DNA of 64,000 nucleotides, taken from Draconibacterium mangrovi_A (lineage in GTDB: Bacteria; Bacteroidota; Bacteroidia; Bacteroidales; Prolixibacteraceae). This document shows, piece by piece, positions 7,686 to 16,554 of the stretch (positions are counted from its first letter, which is position 1; each line of letters starts with the position of its first letter). The position numbers were made by a program, and so were the translations under genes. Location: contig NZ_JBBIXN010000005.1 of assembly GCF_037646455.1 (NCBI RefSeq), positions 248,001 to 312,000 of the forward strand, read 5' to 3'. Below the pieces are notes generated by a model that worked only from the letters and a program-made list of their open reading frames with translations, was not told where the DNA came from and did not search any database.

Positions 7686-8489
7686 CTATCGGTAAATAAA
7701 AATACCTTTTGGTAGGGAATTATCTAAATCCATCGGTAAATGGCGAAAAATACCAAACACCGCCGATCCGCTTCCCGACATGGCGGCATAAACTGCACCC
7801 AGTTCATACAGTTTATTTTTCAGTTCCTGAATTTGAGGATAGATCGGGAAAACGCTTTTTTCAAAGTTGTTTTTTATATTCTCTTGCCATTCTTCAACGG
7901 GAAGATTCGCTAATCCACGAAGATTGAAGTCCGGTTTCATCGGAACAATATTCCGATAAGCTTCAACTGTGCTTACCGAAAAACCGGGTTTTACAATTAC
8001 AATGGAATACTCCGAAAGATCGAGTTCTACAGGCTCAAACTGATCGCCAATACCATGAGCAAAAGTTGCCCTGTTTCGAATAAAAAACGGACAGTCGGCT
8101 CCCAGGCGGGCTGCATAACTTATCAGTTGCTCATCAGTAAGATTTAATTCGTACCTGTGGTTTAGCATTTTCAATGTAAAAGCGGCATCTGCCGATCCGC
8201 CTCCAAGTCCGGCACCAAATGGAATGGTTTTGTGCAAATGAAACCGCAACTCAGGCAATTGAAAATCCTGCTTTAACAAGCTATAAGCCTTAAAAATTAA
8301 ATTGTTTTCAGGATCGCCATCCACCTTTATCCCTGAAACGGAGAGCTCCGTTTTATCGGCTTCCACCAACTCGAGTGCATCTGACAGCTTAACGGGATAA
8401 AACACGGTTTCCAGGTTGTGGTATCCGTCGGGACGTTTTGCTACCACGTTTAGTCCAATGTTTATTTTAGCATTCGGAAAAGCGATCAT
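7686..8489 (-). CDS. ispE: 4-diphosphocytidyl-2-C-methyl-D-erythritol kinase
   Basis: IspE phosphorylates the 2-hydroxyl of CDP-methylerythritol with ATP in the non-mevalonate isoprenoid pathway. It is a GHMP-kinase family protein of 267 residues, close to the usual length. K8 in the first strand (NAKINIGL) and D132 in ADCPFF correspond to the catalytic residues, and FGAGLGGGSADAAF (91-104) is the ATP-binding loop. The late MSGSGSAVFG glycine loop is also present. It lies downstream of gcvP on the same strand but beyond a strong terminator, so it may have its own promoter or depend on read-through. Confidence 0.96.
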   Translation of the reverse strand: MIAFPNAKINIGLNVVAKRPDGYHNLETVFYPVKLSDALELVEADKTELSVSGIKVDGDPENNLIFKAYSLLKQDFQLPELRFHLHKTIPFGAGLGGGSADAAFTLKMLNHRYELNLTDEQLISYAARLGADCPFFIRNRATFAHGIGDQFEPVELDLSEYSIVIVKPGFSVSTVEAYRNIVPMKPDFNLRGLANLPVEEWQENIKNNFEKSVFPIYPQIQELKNKLYELGAVYAAMSGSGSAVFGIFRHLPMDLDNSLPKGIFIYR

Positions 8490-8500
8490 GTCACAAAAAT

Positions 8501-8532
8501 AAGAAAGCCACCTGATATTCTCGGATGGCTTC
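8501..8532 (-). terminator. Terminator after gcvP
   Basis: On the minus strand AAGAAGCCATCC... pairs with GGTGGCTTTCTT across a 10-nt loop, followed by ATTTTTG. It sits between the gcvP stop and the ispE start. Confidence 0.75.
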
Positions 8533-8554
8533 TTAAATATTTATTGTTGAGATA

Positions 8555-11434
8555 TTATTCCTTCGAAAAAGCTTCGTATTCCTCCGGCGAGCCACAGGTA
8601 CAAATCAGGTTCCGATCTCCCCAGGCATTATCAACCCGACCTACAGGCACCCAATATTTGTTTTCACGAACCCAGTCCAGCGGATAAGCCGCCTTCTCTC
8701 TTCCATAAGTGTGTGCCCATTCATCGGCACAAACACTTTTATCGGTATGAGGTGCATTTTTCAGCACATTATCGGTTTTATCTGCTGCACCACTTTCTAC
8801 CTCTTTTACTTCAGCAAAAATTGAATTCAGCGCATGAATAAACCGGTCAAGTTCTCCTTTCGATTCACTTTCGGTAGGTTCGATCATTAAAGTCCCGTGA
8901 ACCGGAAATGAAAGTGTTGGTGCATGGAAACCGTAATCCATCAGGCGTTTGGCAATGTCTTCTTCGGTAATTCCGGCTGAAGCTTTTAAATGCCGACATT
9001 CAAGGATCAACTCATGAGCTACCCTACCATTTTCTCCGGTATACAGAATACCGTAATTGTCTTTTAATGCGGTGGCTATATAATTGGCATTTAAAATGGC
9101 CACTTTTGTAGCTTCTGTTAATCCTTCGGCGCCCATCATTTTTATATAACCGTAGGTAATGGGTAACACCGATGCACTTCCCCATGGAGCTCCTGAAACA
9201 GCAGTAATTCCAACATGCCCATTGTTCATTACCGGATGCGAAGGAAGGAATTCAACGAGGTGAGCGGCCACTCCAATCGGACCAACACCAGGACCTCCTC
9301 CACCGTGCGGAATTGCAAAAGTTTTATGAAGGTTCAGGTGGCAAACGTCGGCACCGATCAACCGCGGATTGGTTAATCCAACCTGAGCATTCATATTGGC
9401 ACCATCCATATAAACCTGACCACCATTATCGTGGATGATTTCGCACATTTCTACAATTGATGCTTCGAATACACCGTGTGTAGAAGGATAAGTAACCATA
9501 AAGGCCGAAAGCCTGTCTTGGTGCAATTCCGATTTAGCACGCAAATCTTCAACATCAATATTTCCTTTATCGTCGCAGGCAACAACCACCACTTTTTGCC
9601 CCGCCATTACAGCGCTGGCCGGATTGGTACCGTGTGCCGACGAAGGAATAAGTACTACGTCGCGCTGTCCTTCTTCACGACTTTTATGGTACTCCTGAAT
9701 AACCATTAATCCGGCATATTCTCCGGCAGCACCAGAATTTGGCATTAAACTCACGTCGGCCATACCGGTAATTTCAGAAAGGTCGCGGCGTAATTCTTCC
9801 ATCATTTCGTGGTACCCACGTGCCTGATTTTTAGGAATAAAGGGATGCAGCCCATTGAATTCGATCCAGCTTAATGGGAATAATTCAGTAGCAGCATTTA
9901 GTTTCATGGTACAAGATCCAAGTGAAATCATGGATTGTGTGAGCGAGATATCTTTTTTGGCTAGGCGTTTTATGTAACGCAGCATTTCGGTTTCCGAGCG
10001 ATATTTATTAAAAACTTCTTCGGTCATAAACTCCGAAGTACGCCTGTATTTTTTGTCAATTTTAAATCCCGACGGATATTCTTTGGCGACCTGCCATTTT
10101 TTATTCGCTGCCTTGGCAAAAACTTCAATGATCCAACCAATGTCTTCGGGATTGGTGGTTTCATCGATGCTGATACCGACATCACCGTTTTCGAAATAAC
10201 GGAAGTTCATTTCCAATTCGTGCGAAAGCCATTCAATGTCTTCGCGCATTACATGTTTAGGCAACGAAAAGCGAATGGTATCAAAATAATATTTATTTAC
10301 CTGGGTGTAACCAAGCTTTTCAATCTCCACCGCCAGAAAGGCTGCAATGTTATGAATCCGTTCGGCAATGGCTTTAATTCCTTCCGGTCCGTGGTATACG
10401 CCAAAAAAGCCAGCCATAATGGCCAGCAAGGCCTGTGCTGTACAAATATTCGAAGTCGCTTTTTCGCGCTTAATATGCTGCTCACGGGTTTGCAAAGCCA
10501 TCCTTAAAGCCCGGCTTCCGTGAATATCTTTTGTTACACCGATAATTCTGCCCGGCATATTTCTTTTGTAAGCTTCCCTGGCTGCAAAAAATGCAGCATG
10601 AGGACCGCCGTATCCCATCGGAACACCAAAACGTTGTGAGTTCCCAAATACCATATCGGCTCCCCAGTCGCCCGGAGGAGTTAATATAGCCAGCGAAAGC
10701 AGATCGGCAGCTACAGCAACTTTAATATCTTTTTCATGAGCTTTCTGCACCATTTCCGAATAATCGGTAATCTCACCGTCTGAATTCGGATACTGAACGA
10801 TGATTCCAAAAACTGACTCATCCGGTTCAAATTCATTCATCGGTTGAATGACTAGATCAAAGCCGAGCGGCAATGCACGGGTTTTTAATACATCGATGGT
10901 TTGCGGCCACATTTTTTCATCGACCAAAACAGTGTTTACTCCGGCTTTTACCATTTTTCGCGAACGGAGATTGGCCATCATCACCATGGCTTCAGCCGCC
11001 GCAGTCGATTCATCGAGTAGCGAAGCATTTGCAATTTCCATTGCAGTTAACTCACACACCATGGTCTGAAAGTTCAGTAAGGCTTCCAGGCGACCCTGCG
11101 AAATCTCGGCCTGATACGGAGTGTACGAAGTATACCAAACCGGATTCTCGAGTACGTTACGAAGAATCACTGCCGGTGTTATGGTGTCGTAATACCCCAT
11201 TCCGATGTAGGTATTGAACACTTTATTTTTGGAAGCCAATTCCAAAATGCGTCGGTAATATTTTCTTTCCGACAATCCCTCGTTTAATTTCAAGGGTGTT
11301 TTAAACCTGATATTAGCGGGAATGGTTTGCTCCAAAAGTTCTTCCATCGACGAAACGCCCACGGCTTTAAGCATTTCAGCAATCTCCTGATCACGCGGGC
11401 CAATGTGGCGGGTTACAAATCTATCCTGAGACAT
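8555..11434 (-). CDS. gcvP: Glycine dehydrogenase (decarboxylating), P-protein
   Basis: GcvP is the PLP-dependent P-protein of the glycine cleavage system. It decarboxylates glycine and passes the aminomethyl group to lipoyl-GcvH. At 959 residues it is the fused homodimer type, with both the N-terminal half (starting RHIGPRDQEIAEML) and the C-terminal half in one chain. The PLP lysine is K704 in HLNLHKTFAIPHGGGGPG, with the glycine loop behind it. gcvT is encoded separately at 35.3 kb; gcvH and lpd are not in the window. A TATACTTG element at 11477-11470 on the minus strand may be its -7 box. Confidence 0.98.
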   Translation of the reverse strand: MSQDRFVTRHIGPRDQEIAEMLKAVGVSSMEELLEQTIPANIRFKTPLKLNEGLSERKYYRRILELASKNKVFNTYIGMGYYDTITPAVILRNVLENPVWYTSYTPYQAEISQGRLEALLNFQTMVCELTAMEIANASLLDESTAAAEAMVMMANLRSRKMVKAGVNTVLVDEKMWPQTIDVLKTRALPLGFDLVIQPMNEFEPDESVFGIIVQYPNSDGEITDYSEMVQKAHEKDIKVAVAADLLSLAILTPPGDWGADMVFGNSQRFGVPMGYGGPHAAFFAAREAYKRNMPGRIIGVTKDIHGSRALRMALQTREQHIKREKATSNICTAQALLAIMAGFFGVYHGPEGIKAIAERIHNIAAFLAVEIEKLGYTQVNKYYFDTIRFSLPKHVMREDIEWLSHELEMNFRYFENGDVGISIDETTNPEDIGWIIEVFAKAANKKWQVAKEYPSGFKIDKKYRRTSEFMTEEVFNKYRSETEMLRYIKRLAKKDISLTQSMISLGSCTMKLNAATELFPLSWIEFNGLHPFIPKNQARGYHEMMEELRRDLSEITGMADVSLMPNSGAAGEYAGLMVIQEYHKSREEGQRDVVLIPSSAHGTNPASAVMAGQKVVVVACDDKGNIDVEDLRAKSELHQDRLSAFMVTYPSTHGVFEASIVEMCEIIHDNGGQVYMDGANMNAQVGLTNPRLIGADVCHLNLHKTFAIPHGGGGPGVGPIGVAAHLVEFLPSHPVMNNGHVGITAVSGAPWGSASVLPITYGYIKMMGAEGLTEATKVAILNANYIATALKDNYGILYTGENGRVAHELILECRHLKASAGITEEDIAKRLMDYGFHAPTLSFPVHGTLMIEPTESESKGELDRFIHALNSIFAEVKEVESGAADKTDNVLKNAPHTDKSVCADEWAHTYGREKAAYPLDWVRENKYWVPVGRVDNAWGDRNLICTCGSPEEYEAFSKE

Positions 11435-11530
11435 TTATAGCTTTTTTAATGTGATGATTAATTAAGGTGCAAGTATATAAACTGCATTGCATTGAAAAAA
11501 TGATTTTAAACCATTAAGTGCAACGATTTT

Positions 11531-12169
11531 TCAAGTTAAAAAAGGATTTGAATTCTTCTCGAATCCAAGCGTTGTTTCCGGACCATGACCACTATAGACT
11601 TTTGTGTCGTCAGGTAACTTAAAAAGTTTTGTTTTAATCCCCGAAATCAAGGTATTGTAATCTCCTCCGGGAAGATCGGTACGGCCAATACTCCCGTAAA
11701 ACAACACGTCGCCGGCAATGATAAAATTATCTTCGGCCGAATAAAAAACAACGTGACCAGGCGAATGACCCGGAACATGAATAATTTCCAGTTCGCTGTT
11801 GCCAAATTTTACTTTATCTCCTTTCTGAAAATGATGATCAAGTGGCGAAACACTGCTCATCTCCATTCCAAATGATTGTGCCTGCGTGGCTGCCCGTTCA
11901 ATCAAAAAAGCATCGTCGGGGTGGCCATGGAAAGGAAGATTGTATTCCTGGCGGATAAACTCAACGCCCATAATATGATCGAAATGACAGTGCGTATTCG
12001 TAATTTTTACGGGTTTCAATTTTTTATCGGCAATGTATGTTTTTATTTCGTCGTGTTCTTCCTGGAAATAAAAGCCGGGATCAATAAAAATACACTCTCC
12101 GGTTTCATCAGAAAGAACATATGAGTTTTCACCCAGTGGATTCACCATAAACTTCTCTACTCTAATCAT
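11531..12169 (-). CDS. Metallo-beta-lactamase fold hydrolase (glyoxalase II-like)
   Basis: A 212-residue MBL-fold protein. The metal site THCHFDHIMG (near 58-67) gives the HxHxDH motif. Further ligands are seen in HVPGHSPGHV (near 135-144), in AGDVLF (Asp bridging ligand) and in the C-terminal SGHGPETT. This is the layout of YcbL/glyoxalase-II-like hydrolases that act on thioesters such as S-lactoylglutathione or related compounds. The substrate here is not determined. The ATG is 2 bp after the pcm stop, so the two genes form an operon. Confidence 0.9.
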   Translation of the reverse strand: MIRVEKFMVNPLGENSYVLSDETGECIFIDPGFYFQEEHDEIKTYIADKKLKPVKITNTHCHFDHIMGVEFIRQEYNLPFHGHPDDAFLIERAATQAQSFGMEMSSVSPLDHHFQKGDKVKFGNSELEIIHVPGHSPGHVVFYSAEDNFIIAGDVLFYGSIGRTDLPGGDYNTLISGIKTKLFKLPDDTKVYSGHGPETTLGFEKNSNPFLT

Positions 12170-12171
12170 AT

Positions 12172-12825
12172 CTAACTATTTACCACTCCTTTCAACATGG
12201 GAACAAACAAAAACTTCCCGCGTTTCTCGATTTTATATTCGTTTTCACTTATACGAATTACAACATACATTTCCTGCTTATTGTTGTTTCCAACGGGAAT
12301 TACCATCCTTCCCCCAATTTTAAGTTGAGTTTTTAAAGTCTGGGGAACAGTAGTTGCACCTGCAGTTACAATTATTTTATCGAAAGGAGCAAAATCGGGC
12401 AGACCATTGTAGCCATCGCCAAAAAAGCAAGCCGGCGTATAACCGATCGATGGTAAAAACCGGTGGACTTTGTTGTACAGTTCTTTTTGACGTTCGACGG
12501 TAAACACGCTGGCTCCCATTTCAACCAGCACCGCTGCCTGATAGCCCGAACCGGTACCTACTTCAAGTACTTTATCGTTTTTTTCGATTTTTAAGAGTTG
12601 GCTTTGACAGGCTACCGTATAAGGTTGCGAAATGGTTTGCCCGGCACCAATCGGGAATGCCTGGTCCTTGTAAGCAAAATTGATAAATCCGCTGTCCATA
12701 AAGAGGTGGCGCGGCACTTTTCCGATAGCTGCCAAAACAAGCTCGTCGCGTATCCCTTTGATCTTTAATCCATCAACAAGTCGTTTTCGTAAGCCCTGAT
12801 GACGCAGCGTATCGTTACTTTCCAT
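12172..12825 (-). CDS. pcm: Protein-L-isoaspartate O-methyltransferase
   Basis: Pcm methylates abnormal L-isoaspartyl residues with SAM as the first step in repairing aged proteins. The 217-residue protein shows the family motifs GAGQTISQPYTVA (60-72), with the substrate-binding Ser/Gln-Pro segment, and the SAM loop VLEVGTGSGYQA (86-97). The DKIIVTAGA strand and a GGRMVIPVG motif follow. It is first in a two-gene operon with the MBL hydrolase. A good housekeeping promoter (12842-12870) lies just upstream, giving a very short leader. Confidence 0.96.
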   Translation of the reverse strand: MESNDTLRHQGLRKRLVDGLKIKGIRDELVLAAIGKVPRHLFMDSGFINFAYKDQAFPIGAGQTISQPYTVACQSQLLKIEKNDKVLEVGTGSGYQAAVLVEMGASVFTVERQKELYNKVHRFLPSIGYTPACFFGDGYNGLPDFAPFDKIIVTAGATTVPQTLKTQLKIGGRMVIPVGNNNKQEMYVVIRISENEYKIEKRGKFLFVPMLKGVVNS

Positions 12826-12841
12826 AATGTTTAAATATCCG

Positions 12842-12870
12842 CAAAATTAATTGAATTGATGCCTCATCAA
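12842..12870 (-). promoter_or_regulatory. Housekeeping promoter of pcm
   Basis: On the minus strand TTG (12870-12868), an 18-nt gap, then TAATTTTG (12849-12842). This fits TTG-N17-23-TAnnTTTG. Transcription would begin about 10 nt before the pcm ATG. Confidence 0.65.
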
Positions 12871-12950
12871 ACACCGATAATGGCTTTCAATATTAACATT
12901 TAACGTTAATAAATAAATTACTAAAAGCTATTTTTTTTTAGGCTGAGAAC

Positions 12951-12958
12951 TACATTTG
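12951..12958 (+). promoter_or_regulatory. -7 promoter element of the oxidoreductase-like gene
   Basis: TACATTTG matches TAnnTTTG, 21 bp upstream of ATG 12980. A T-rich stretch rather than a TTG occupies the upstream position. Confidence 0.55.
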
Positions 12959-12979
12959 TAAAGATAACTCAAAAATACC

Positions 12980-13846
12980 ATGCCAATGATTAATGTTGGA
13001 TTAATTGGAAACACCCGAATTCTGGAGCCACATGCACTCCGGTTAAAAGAAAATGTACGGGTAAATATTATTGGTAAAGCCTCGGTTGGAAGCAGTGATG
13101 CGCTGAATAGTTTTCATTATTCCATACCTGAATTTAACAAGGTTGAACTGGTTGAACGTGCCGATGTGATCCTGATGGATAACGCCACACCCAATCCTTT
13201 CAAACTGATGCAGGAAATCATCCGCAAGTCGAAACATATTTTTTGTACTGAACAACCTAAACTTAGCATCGACGAATGTACCGAACTGACTAAACTTTGC
13301 AACGAGTCGGGCTCGATCGTGCAGGTAACCAATCCGTATTACTATACACCGGCAATTCAGTGGATGAATGCGAACATACAAACGCCGGCTTTTATTGAAT
13401 ATTCGAATTTTGAGGCCGGCACAGCCAGTGAATCGCTTTACACCATGTTGCTGATGTTGCTGGGGATTACCGGGATCAGCCCAAAGAAAATTGGTGCAGT
13501 TACTTTCCCGGGTTACAATAACTCCAAATTTTCGAATGTGAGGCTCGAATTCAGTGATGGTTCGGTAATAAGCCTGAGTTTTGGCAAACTGGAGTCGCTA
13601 AAGGACTTCAAGATCAGGATTTATGCCGACAACCAGTTTGTTACATTCAATTTTACACAGAATACTTTTGTATGCGACAATAAAGCGATCGATGTTAAAC
13701 CGCATAAAAACATCGACGAATTCGTTAGTTTCCTGGATACTATCGACCACAAAACAGAAAAAACCAGCAGCCTAGAAGATTACCTCATAGCGATGCATCT
13801 GGTTCAAAAAATAAATAAGAAATTAACGCTGTTCTCGTCGCACTAA
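12980..13846 (+). CDS. Gfo/Idh/MocA-like protein, probably lacking the catalytic lysine
   Basis: A 288-residue protein with the outline of a Gfo/Idh/MocA oxidoreductase. A Rossmann-like start has NVGLIGNTRILEPHA (5-19); ADVILMDNATPNP follows near 61-73 where the family has its cofactor-side loop; then IFCTEQPKLSIDE lies near 87-99. In active members the last motif is EKP with a catalytic Lys; here it is EQP (91-93). The glycine-rich loop is also reduced. The C-terminal half resembles the family's beta-sheet domain only loosely, and the protein is shorter than usual. It may be a non-catalytic binding protein or a diverged enzyme. It stands alone, upstream of the sugar transferase gene. Confidence 0.6.
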   Translation: MPMINVGLIGNTRILEPHALRLKENVRVNIIGKASVGSSDALNSFHYSIPEFNKVELVERADVILMDNATPNPFKLMQEIIRKSKHIFCTEQPKLSIDECTELTKLCNESGSIVQVTNPYYYTPAIQWMNANIQTPAFIEYSNFEAGTASESLYTMLLMLLGITGISPKKIGAVTFPGYNNSKFSNVRLEFSDGSVISLSFGKLESLKDFKIRIYADNQFVTFNFTQNTFVCDNKAIDVKPHKNIDEFVSFLDTIDHKTEKTSSLEDYLIAMHLVQKINKKLTLFSSH

Positions 13847-13964
13847 ACAGGATTTTTTTTGCAAGAAAAAACATAATATCCTCTTATACAGCGCAAAAGA
13901 AATCCACGCTAGAAGGTCTAATTTCTGCTTGCTAAAATCATGTTTGTTTCATCGGAATAAATCC

Positions 13965-13986
13965 CGGTAAAAACCTATTTTTACCG
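13965..13986. other. Perfect 9-bp hairpin upstream of the sugar transferase
   Basis: CGGTAAAAA (13965-13973) and TTTTTACCG (13978-13986) enclose a 4-nt loop, 66 bp upstream of ATG 14053. It lacks a clear T-tract on either strand, so it could be a weak terminator for the preceding gene or a protein-binding site. Confidence 0.4.
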
Positions 13987-14052
13987 CAATAAAAATTCGG
14001 GGAAATCGTTTTTATCGTGAATTGCGTACGACAGAACCTGACTTAATCCTTC

Positions 14053-15474
14053 ATGATGAATAAAAAGTGGCAAGTTGGCAAATACTTGTTTTTTGATTTT
14101 TTAGCAGCCGCCCTCTCCTGGACCATTCTTTTCATCTACCGTAAAGAAGTGATTGAGCCGCAGTATTTCAATGGCTGGAATGTACCCTTCGAATTTACGC
14201 CTCAGTTCTATTTGGCATTGATTATTATCCCATCGTTCTGGATTCTTTTCTACTACATTACCGGATTTTACAAAAACATTTACCGGCGATCGCGACTGCT
14301 TGAACTTGGGCAAACCTTCGCCACTTCGCTGGCCGGTGTTGTTGTACTGTTCTTTGTGTTTATTCTCGACGACTGGATTGAATCGTATAAGAATTATTAC
14401 CAATCGGCGCTGGTTTTGTTTAGTGTACATTTTACGCTCACCTATTTGTTCAGGCTTATTCTTACCGCCCGGACGACAAGCCTTATCCACCGACGAAAAA
14501 TCGGTTTTAACACCCTGATAATCGGAAGCAACGAAAAGGCATTAAAGCTGTTTCGCGAGATGGAGAACCAGGTACGGCCGGCCGGAAATAAATTTGTGGG
14601 GTATGTTTCGGTGGAGAATAAAACAGAAGATCCGCTGGGTGAATTTCTACCCAAACTGGGTGAAATAGATACAATTCTCGATATCCTTGAAGAAAACAGT
14701 ATTGAAGAAGTAATTCTGGCCATAGAAACGCACGAGCATGAAAAGGCCAGCAATATTCTTACTGTAATCGAAAACCGGCAGGTTACGATTTGGGGCATCC
14801 CTGATCTGTACGATTTCCTTTCAGGAACGGTAAAATTCAATTCCATTTACGGCAGCCCCCTCATTAAAATCAGCAATGGCTTAATGCCTGCCTGGCAGGA
14901 AAATACAAAACGTTTACTCGATGTTTTGTTCTCGCTGATTGCCATGGCTATTTTTTTACCTGTTTTTATTGTTTTGGCGATTATCATAAAAGCCACATCA
15001 AAAGGACCGATTTTCTATAAACAGGAAAGGATCGGTCGCTATGGCGAACCATTTCATATTATCAAACTGCGGAGTATGGTACACGGAGCCGAGAACGGCA
15101 AACCTGCTCTTTCTTCTGATGATGATGAACGCATCACCCCAATCGGACGATTTCTGCGCAAAACACACCTCGACGAAATTCCGCAATTTTACAACGTACT
15201 GATTGGTGAGATGTCGCTGGTAGGACCTCGCCCCGAGCGGGATTATTACATAAAACAAATTGTGAAGAAAGCACCACATTACACGCACCTTCATAAACTT
15301 CGTCCCGGAATTACTTCATGGGGTCAGGTTAAGTACGGTTATGCCTCGAACCTGGAAGAAATGCTGGAACGTCTTCCCTACGATATGATGTACCTGAAAA
15401 ACATTTCGCTTTACATCGACCTTAAAATTCTTATTTACACGGTTCTGGTTAGTATAAGAGGAAACGGGAAGTGA
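14053..15474 (+). CDS. Undecaprenyl-phosphate sugar phosphotransferase (WcaJ/WbaP-type priming enzyme)
   Basis: A 473-residue polyprenyl glycosylphosphotransferase. Four or five membrane segments occupy the first ~145 residues. A nucleotide-binding-like middle domain (about 150-270) begins with GFNTLIIGSNEKAL. The last ~190 residues are the bacterial sugar-transferase domain. That domain shows a re-entrant hydrophobic segment, then FYKQERIGRYGEPFHIIKLR, VGPRPERDYY and LRPGITSWGQVKYGY. Such enzymes transfer a sugar-1-phosphate to undecaprenyl phosphate to start exopolysaccharide or O-antigen repeats. It stands alone here without a polysaccharide cluster. A second ATG at 14056 is an equivalent start. 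Confidence 0.93.
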   Translation: MMNKKWQVGKYLFFDFLAAALSWTILFIYRKEVIEPQYFNGWNVPFEFTPQFYLALIIIPSFWILFYYITGFYKNIYRRSRLLELGQTFATSLAGVVVLFFVFILDDWIESYKNYYQSALVLFSVHFTLTYLFRLILTARTTSLIHRRKIGFNTLIIGSNEKALKLFREMENQVRPAGNKFVGYVSVENKTEDPLGEFLPKLGEIDTILDILEENSIEEVILAIETHEHEKASNILTVIENRQVTIWGIPDLYDFLSGTVKFNSIYGSPLIKISNGLMPAWQENTKRLLDVLFSLIAMAIFLPVFIVLAIIIKATSKGPIFYKQERIGRYGEPFHIIKLRSMVHGAENGKPALSSDDDERITPIGRFLRKTHLDEIPQFYNVLIGEMSLVGPRPERDYYIKQIVKKAPHYTHLHKLRPGITSWGQVKYGYASNLEEMLERLPYDMMYLKNISLYIDLKILIYTVLVSIRGNGK

Positions 15475-15475
15475 G

Positions 15476-15517
15476 TTCAGTGTTCAGTGTTCAGTGTTCA
15501 GTCTTCAGTCTTCAGTC
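15476..15517. repeat. Heptanucleotide tandem repeat, six copies
   Basis: Six back-to-back copies of TTCAGTG or TTCAGTC (three of each, in blocks), plus a partial seventh TTC. The array starts 2 bp after the sugar-transferase stop. Degenerate TTCAG/CATTC-rich sequence continues to about 15670 and holds no gene I can support. Confidence 0.85.
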
Positions 15518-15673
15518 TTCAAAATTAAGAGTTCCTTACAAATAAAACTTCGCTTTCACCCCATCAAACCTTCAGTCCCTCAATCTACTAGTAGGCGATC
15601 AGCAAAATACAGTTGGCAGTCGGAGTCTCAGTTTTCAGTTTATTCAAGCATTCCCGCATTAAAGCATTCTCCT

Positions 15674-15991
15674 TCAGGCGTTCATTCCGTAGTCACGCTC
15701 CACTTTCGCAATTCTAACTTTATAATTTTCATACCACTTTTCCTTCCCCAACTGCTGAGCTTCCAAATGATCGAGGTTCGACTTCCATGATTTTAAGGCC
15801 TCCGGCGAATCCCAGTAAGAAACAGTAATTCCTATTTCGTTGCGTGCGCTTTCAACACCGAGGAAACCGGGTTGCTTCTTGGCTAACTCCAGCATTTTGT
15901 CCGACATGGCATTGTAGCCGTTGTCTCCATCCTTTCGAATGGAAGTGAAAATTACAGCAAAATAAGGTGGTTGTGGTGTTTTTGCAATCAT
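15674..15991 (-). CDS. Antibiotic biosynthesis monooxygenase (ABM) domain protein
   Basis: A 105-residue ferredoxin-like alpha+beta protein of the ABM superfamily. It begins with YFAVIFTSIRKDGDNGY, and the conserved pattern around LELAKKQPGFLGVES and VSYWDSPEALKSWK is clear. Relatives range from quinol monooxygenases to heme-binding proteins and many of unknown role. It lacks the residues of IsdG-type heme degraders as far as can be seen. The ATG overlaps the thpR stop by 4 bp, making it the last gene of a three-gene operon. Confidence 0.85.
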   Translation of the reverse strand: MIAKTPQPPYFAVIFTSIRKDGDNGYNAMSDKMLELAKKQPGFLGVESARNEIGITVSYWDSPEALKSWKSNLDHLEAQQLGKEKWYENYKVRIAKVERDYGMNA

Positions 15992-16554
15992 TGTAACTGA
16001 AATGTTTGAATCGGTTTATAGACGGGGCCTTCAGGACGAAGAATACTTTGATAAAGAACAAACTCTGAAACTTCAACCTGCTGGTACTCCTTTTCAGGTA
16101 ATTCGTCAATGATGGACATAAATCGATTTCGGTTTTCAAGAAATTTAATCCGGCCCAAAGTCAAATGCGGTCTGAAGGATTTCAGCTCCGGGAAAAAACC
16201 TATGGAAGTTACAGCGGATTCCACCTTTTTGGCAAGCTGTTTCAGCGCTTCTTCTTCAGTGATCTTTACAAAAAGTACACGCGGATTTCCCTTGCTTTTA
16301 AAGTAACCGGCACCTTCAATTTTGAAACTAAAGCCAGCCTGTTCTTTTGTTACGTCCTCAAGTTTATCGACCAGATTATAAAGTTGCTCACGGGTTGTAT
16401 TTCCTATAAATCGCAGTGTAAGGTGAAAATTATCTTCAGGCACCCAGTTGATGCTTTCATCTTTAAATAGCTTTTTAAACGTCCTCATCTGAGTGACAAG
16501 TTCCTGTTCGGGCTTGATTTTCAAAGCAATAAATGTTCTTATTTCTTTTTGCAT
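15988..16554 (-). CDS. thpR: RNA 2',3'-cyclic phosphodiesterase (2'-5' RNA ligase family)
   Basis: A 188-residue 2H phosphoesterase. The two catalytic HxTL motifs are visible as HLTLRF near residues 43-48 and HLTLGR near 129-134, in the usual spacing. Known homologues open 2',3'-cyclic phosphates on RNA to 2'-phosphates; in vitro some also ligate tRNA halves. The start overlaps the stop of the DUF4294 gene by 1 bp, and its own stop overlaps the ABM gene by 4 bp. Confidence 0.93.
   Translation of the reverse strand: MQKEIRTFIALKIKPEQELVTQMRTFKKLFKDESINWVPEDNFHLTLRFIGNTTREQLYNLVDKLEDVTKEQAGFSFKIEGAGYFKSKGNPRVLFVKITEEEALKQLAKKVESAVTSIGFFPELKSFRPHLTLGRIKFLENRNRFMSIIDELPEKEYQQVEVSEFVLYQSILRPEGPVYKPIQTFQLQ

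Noticed and set aside
8494..8501. TATTTTTG on the minus strand as an ispE promoter
   Set aside because: A start 3-7 nt downstream would fall at or beyond the ispE ATG; the element is the T-run of the gcvP terminator.
15494..15790. 98-codon plus-strand frame after the sugar transferase gene
   Set aside because: It begins in the heptamer array and runs antisense through the ABM gene; low-complexity translation, no family.
15674..15991. IsdG-type heme oxygenase
   Set aside because: ABM fold is clear but the Asn/His/Trp heme-degrading set was not found.
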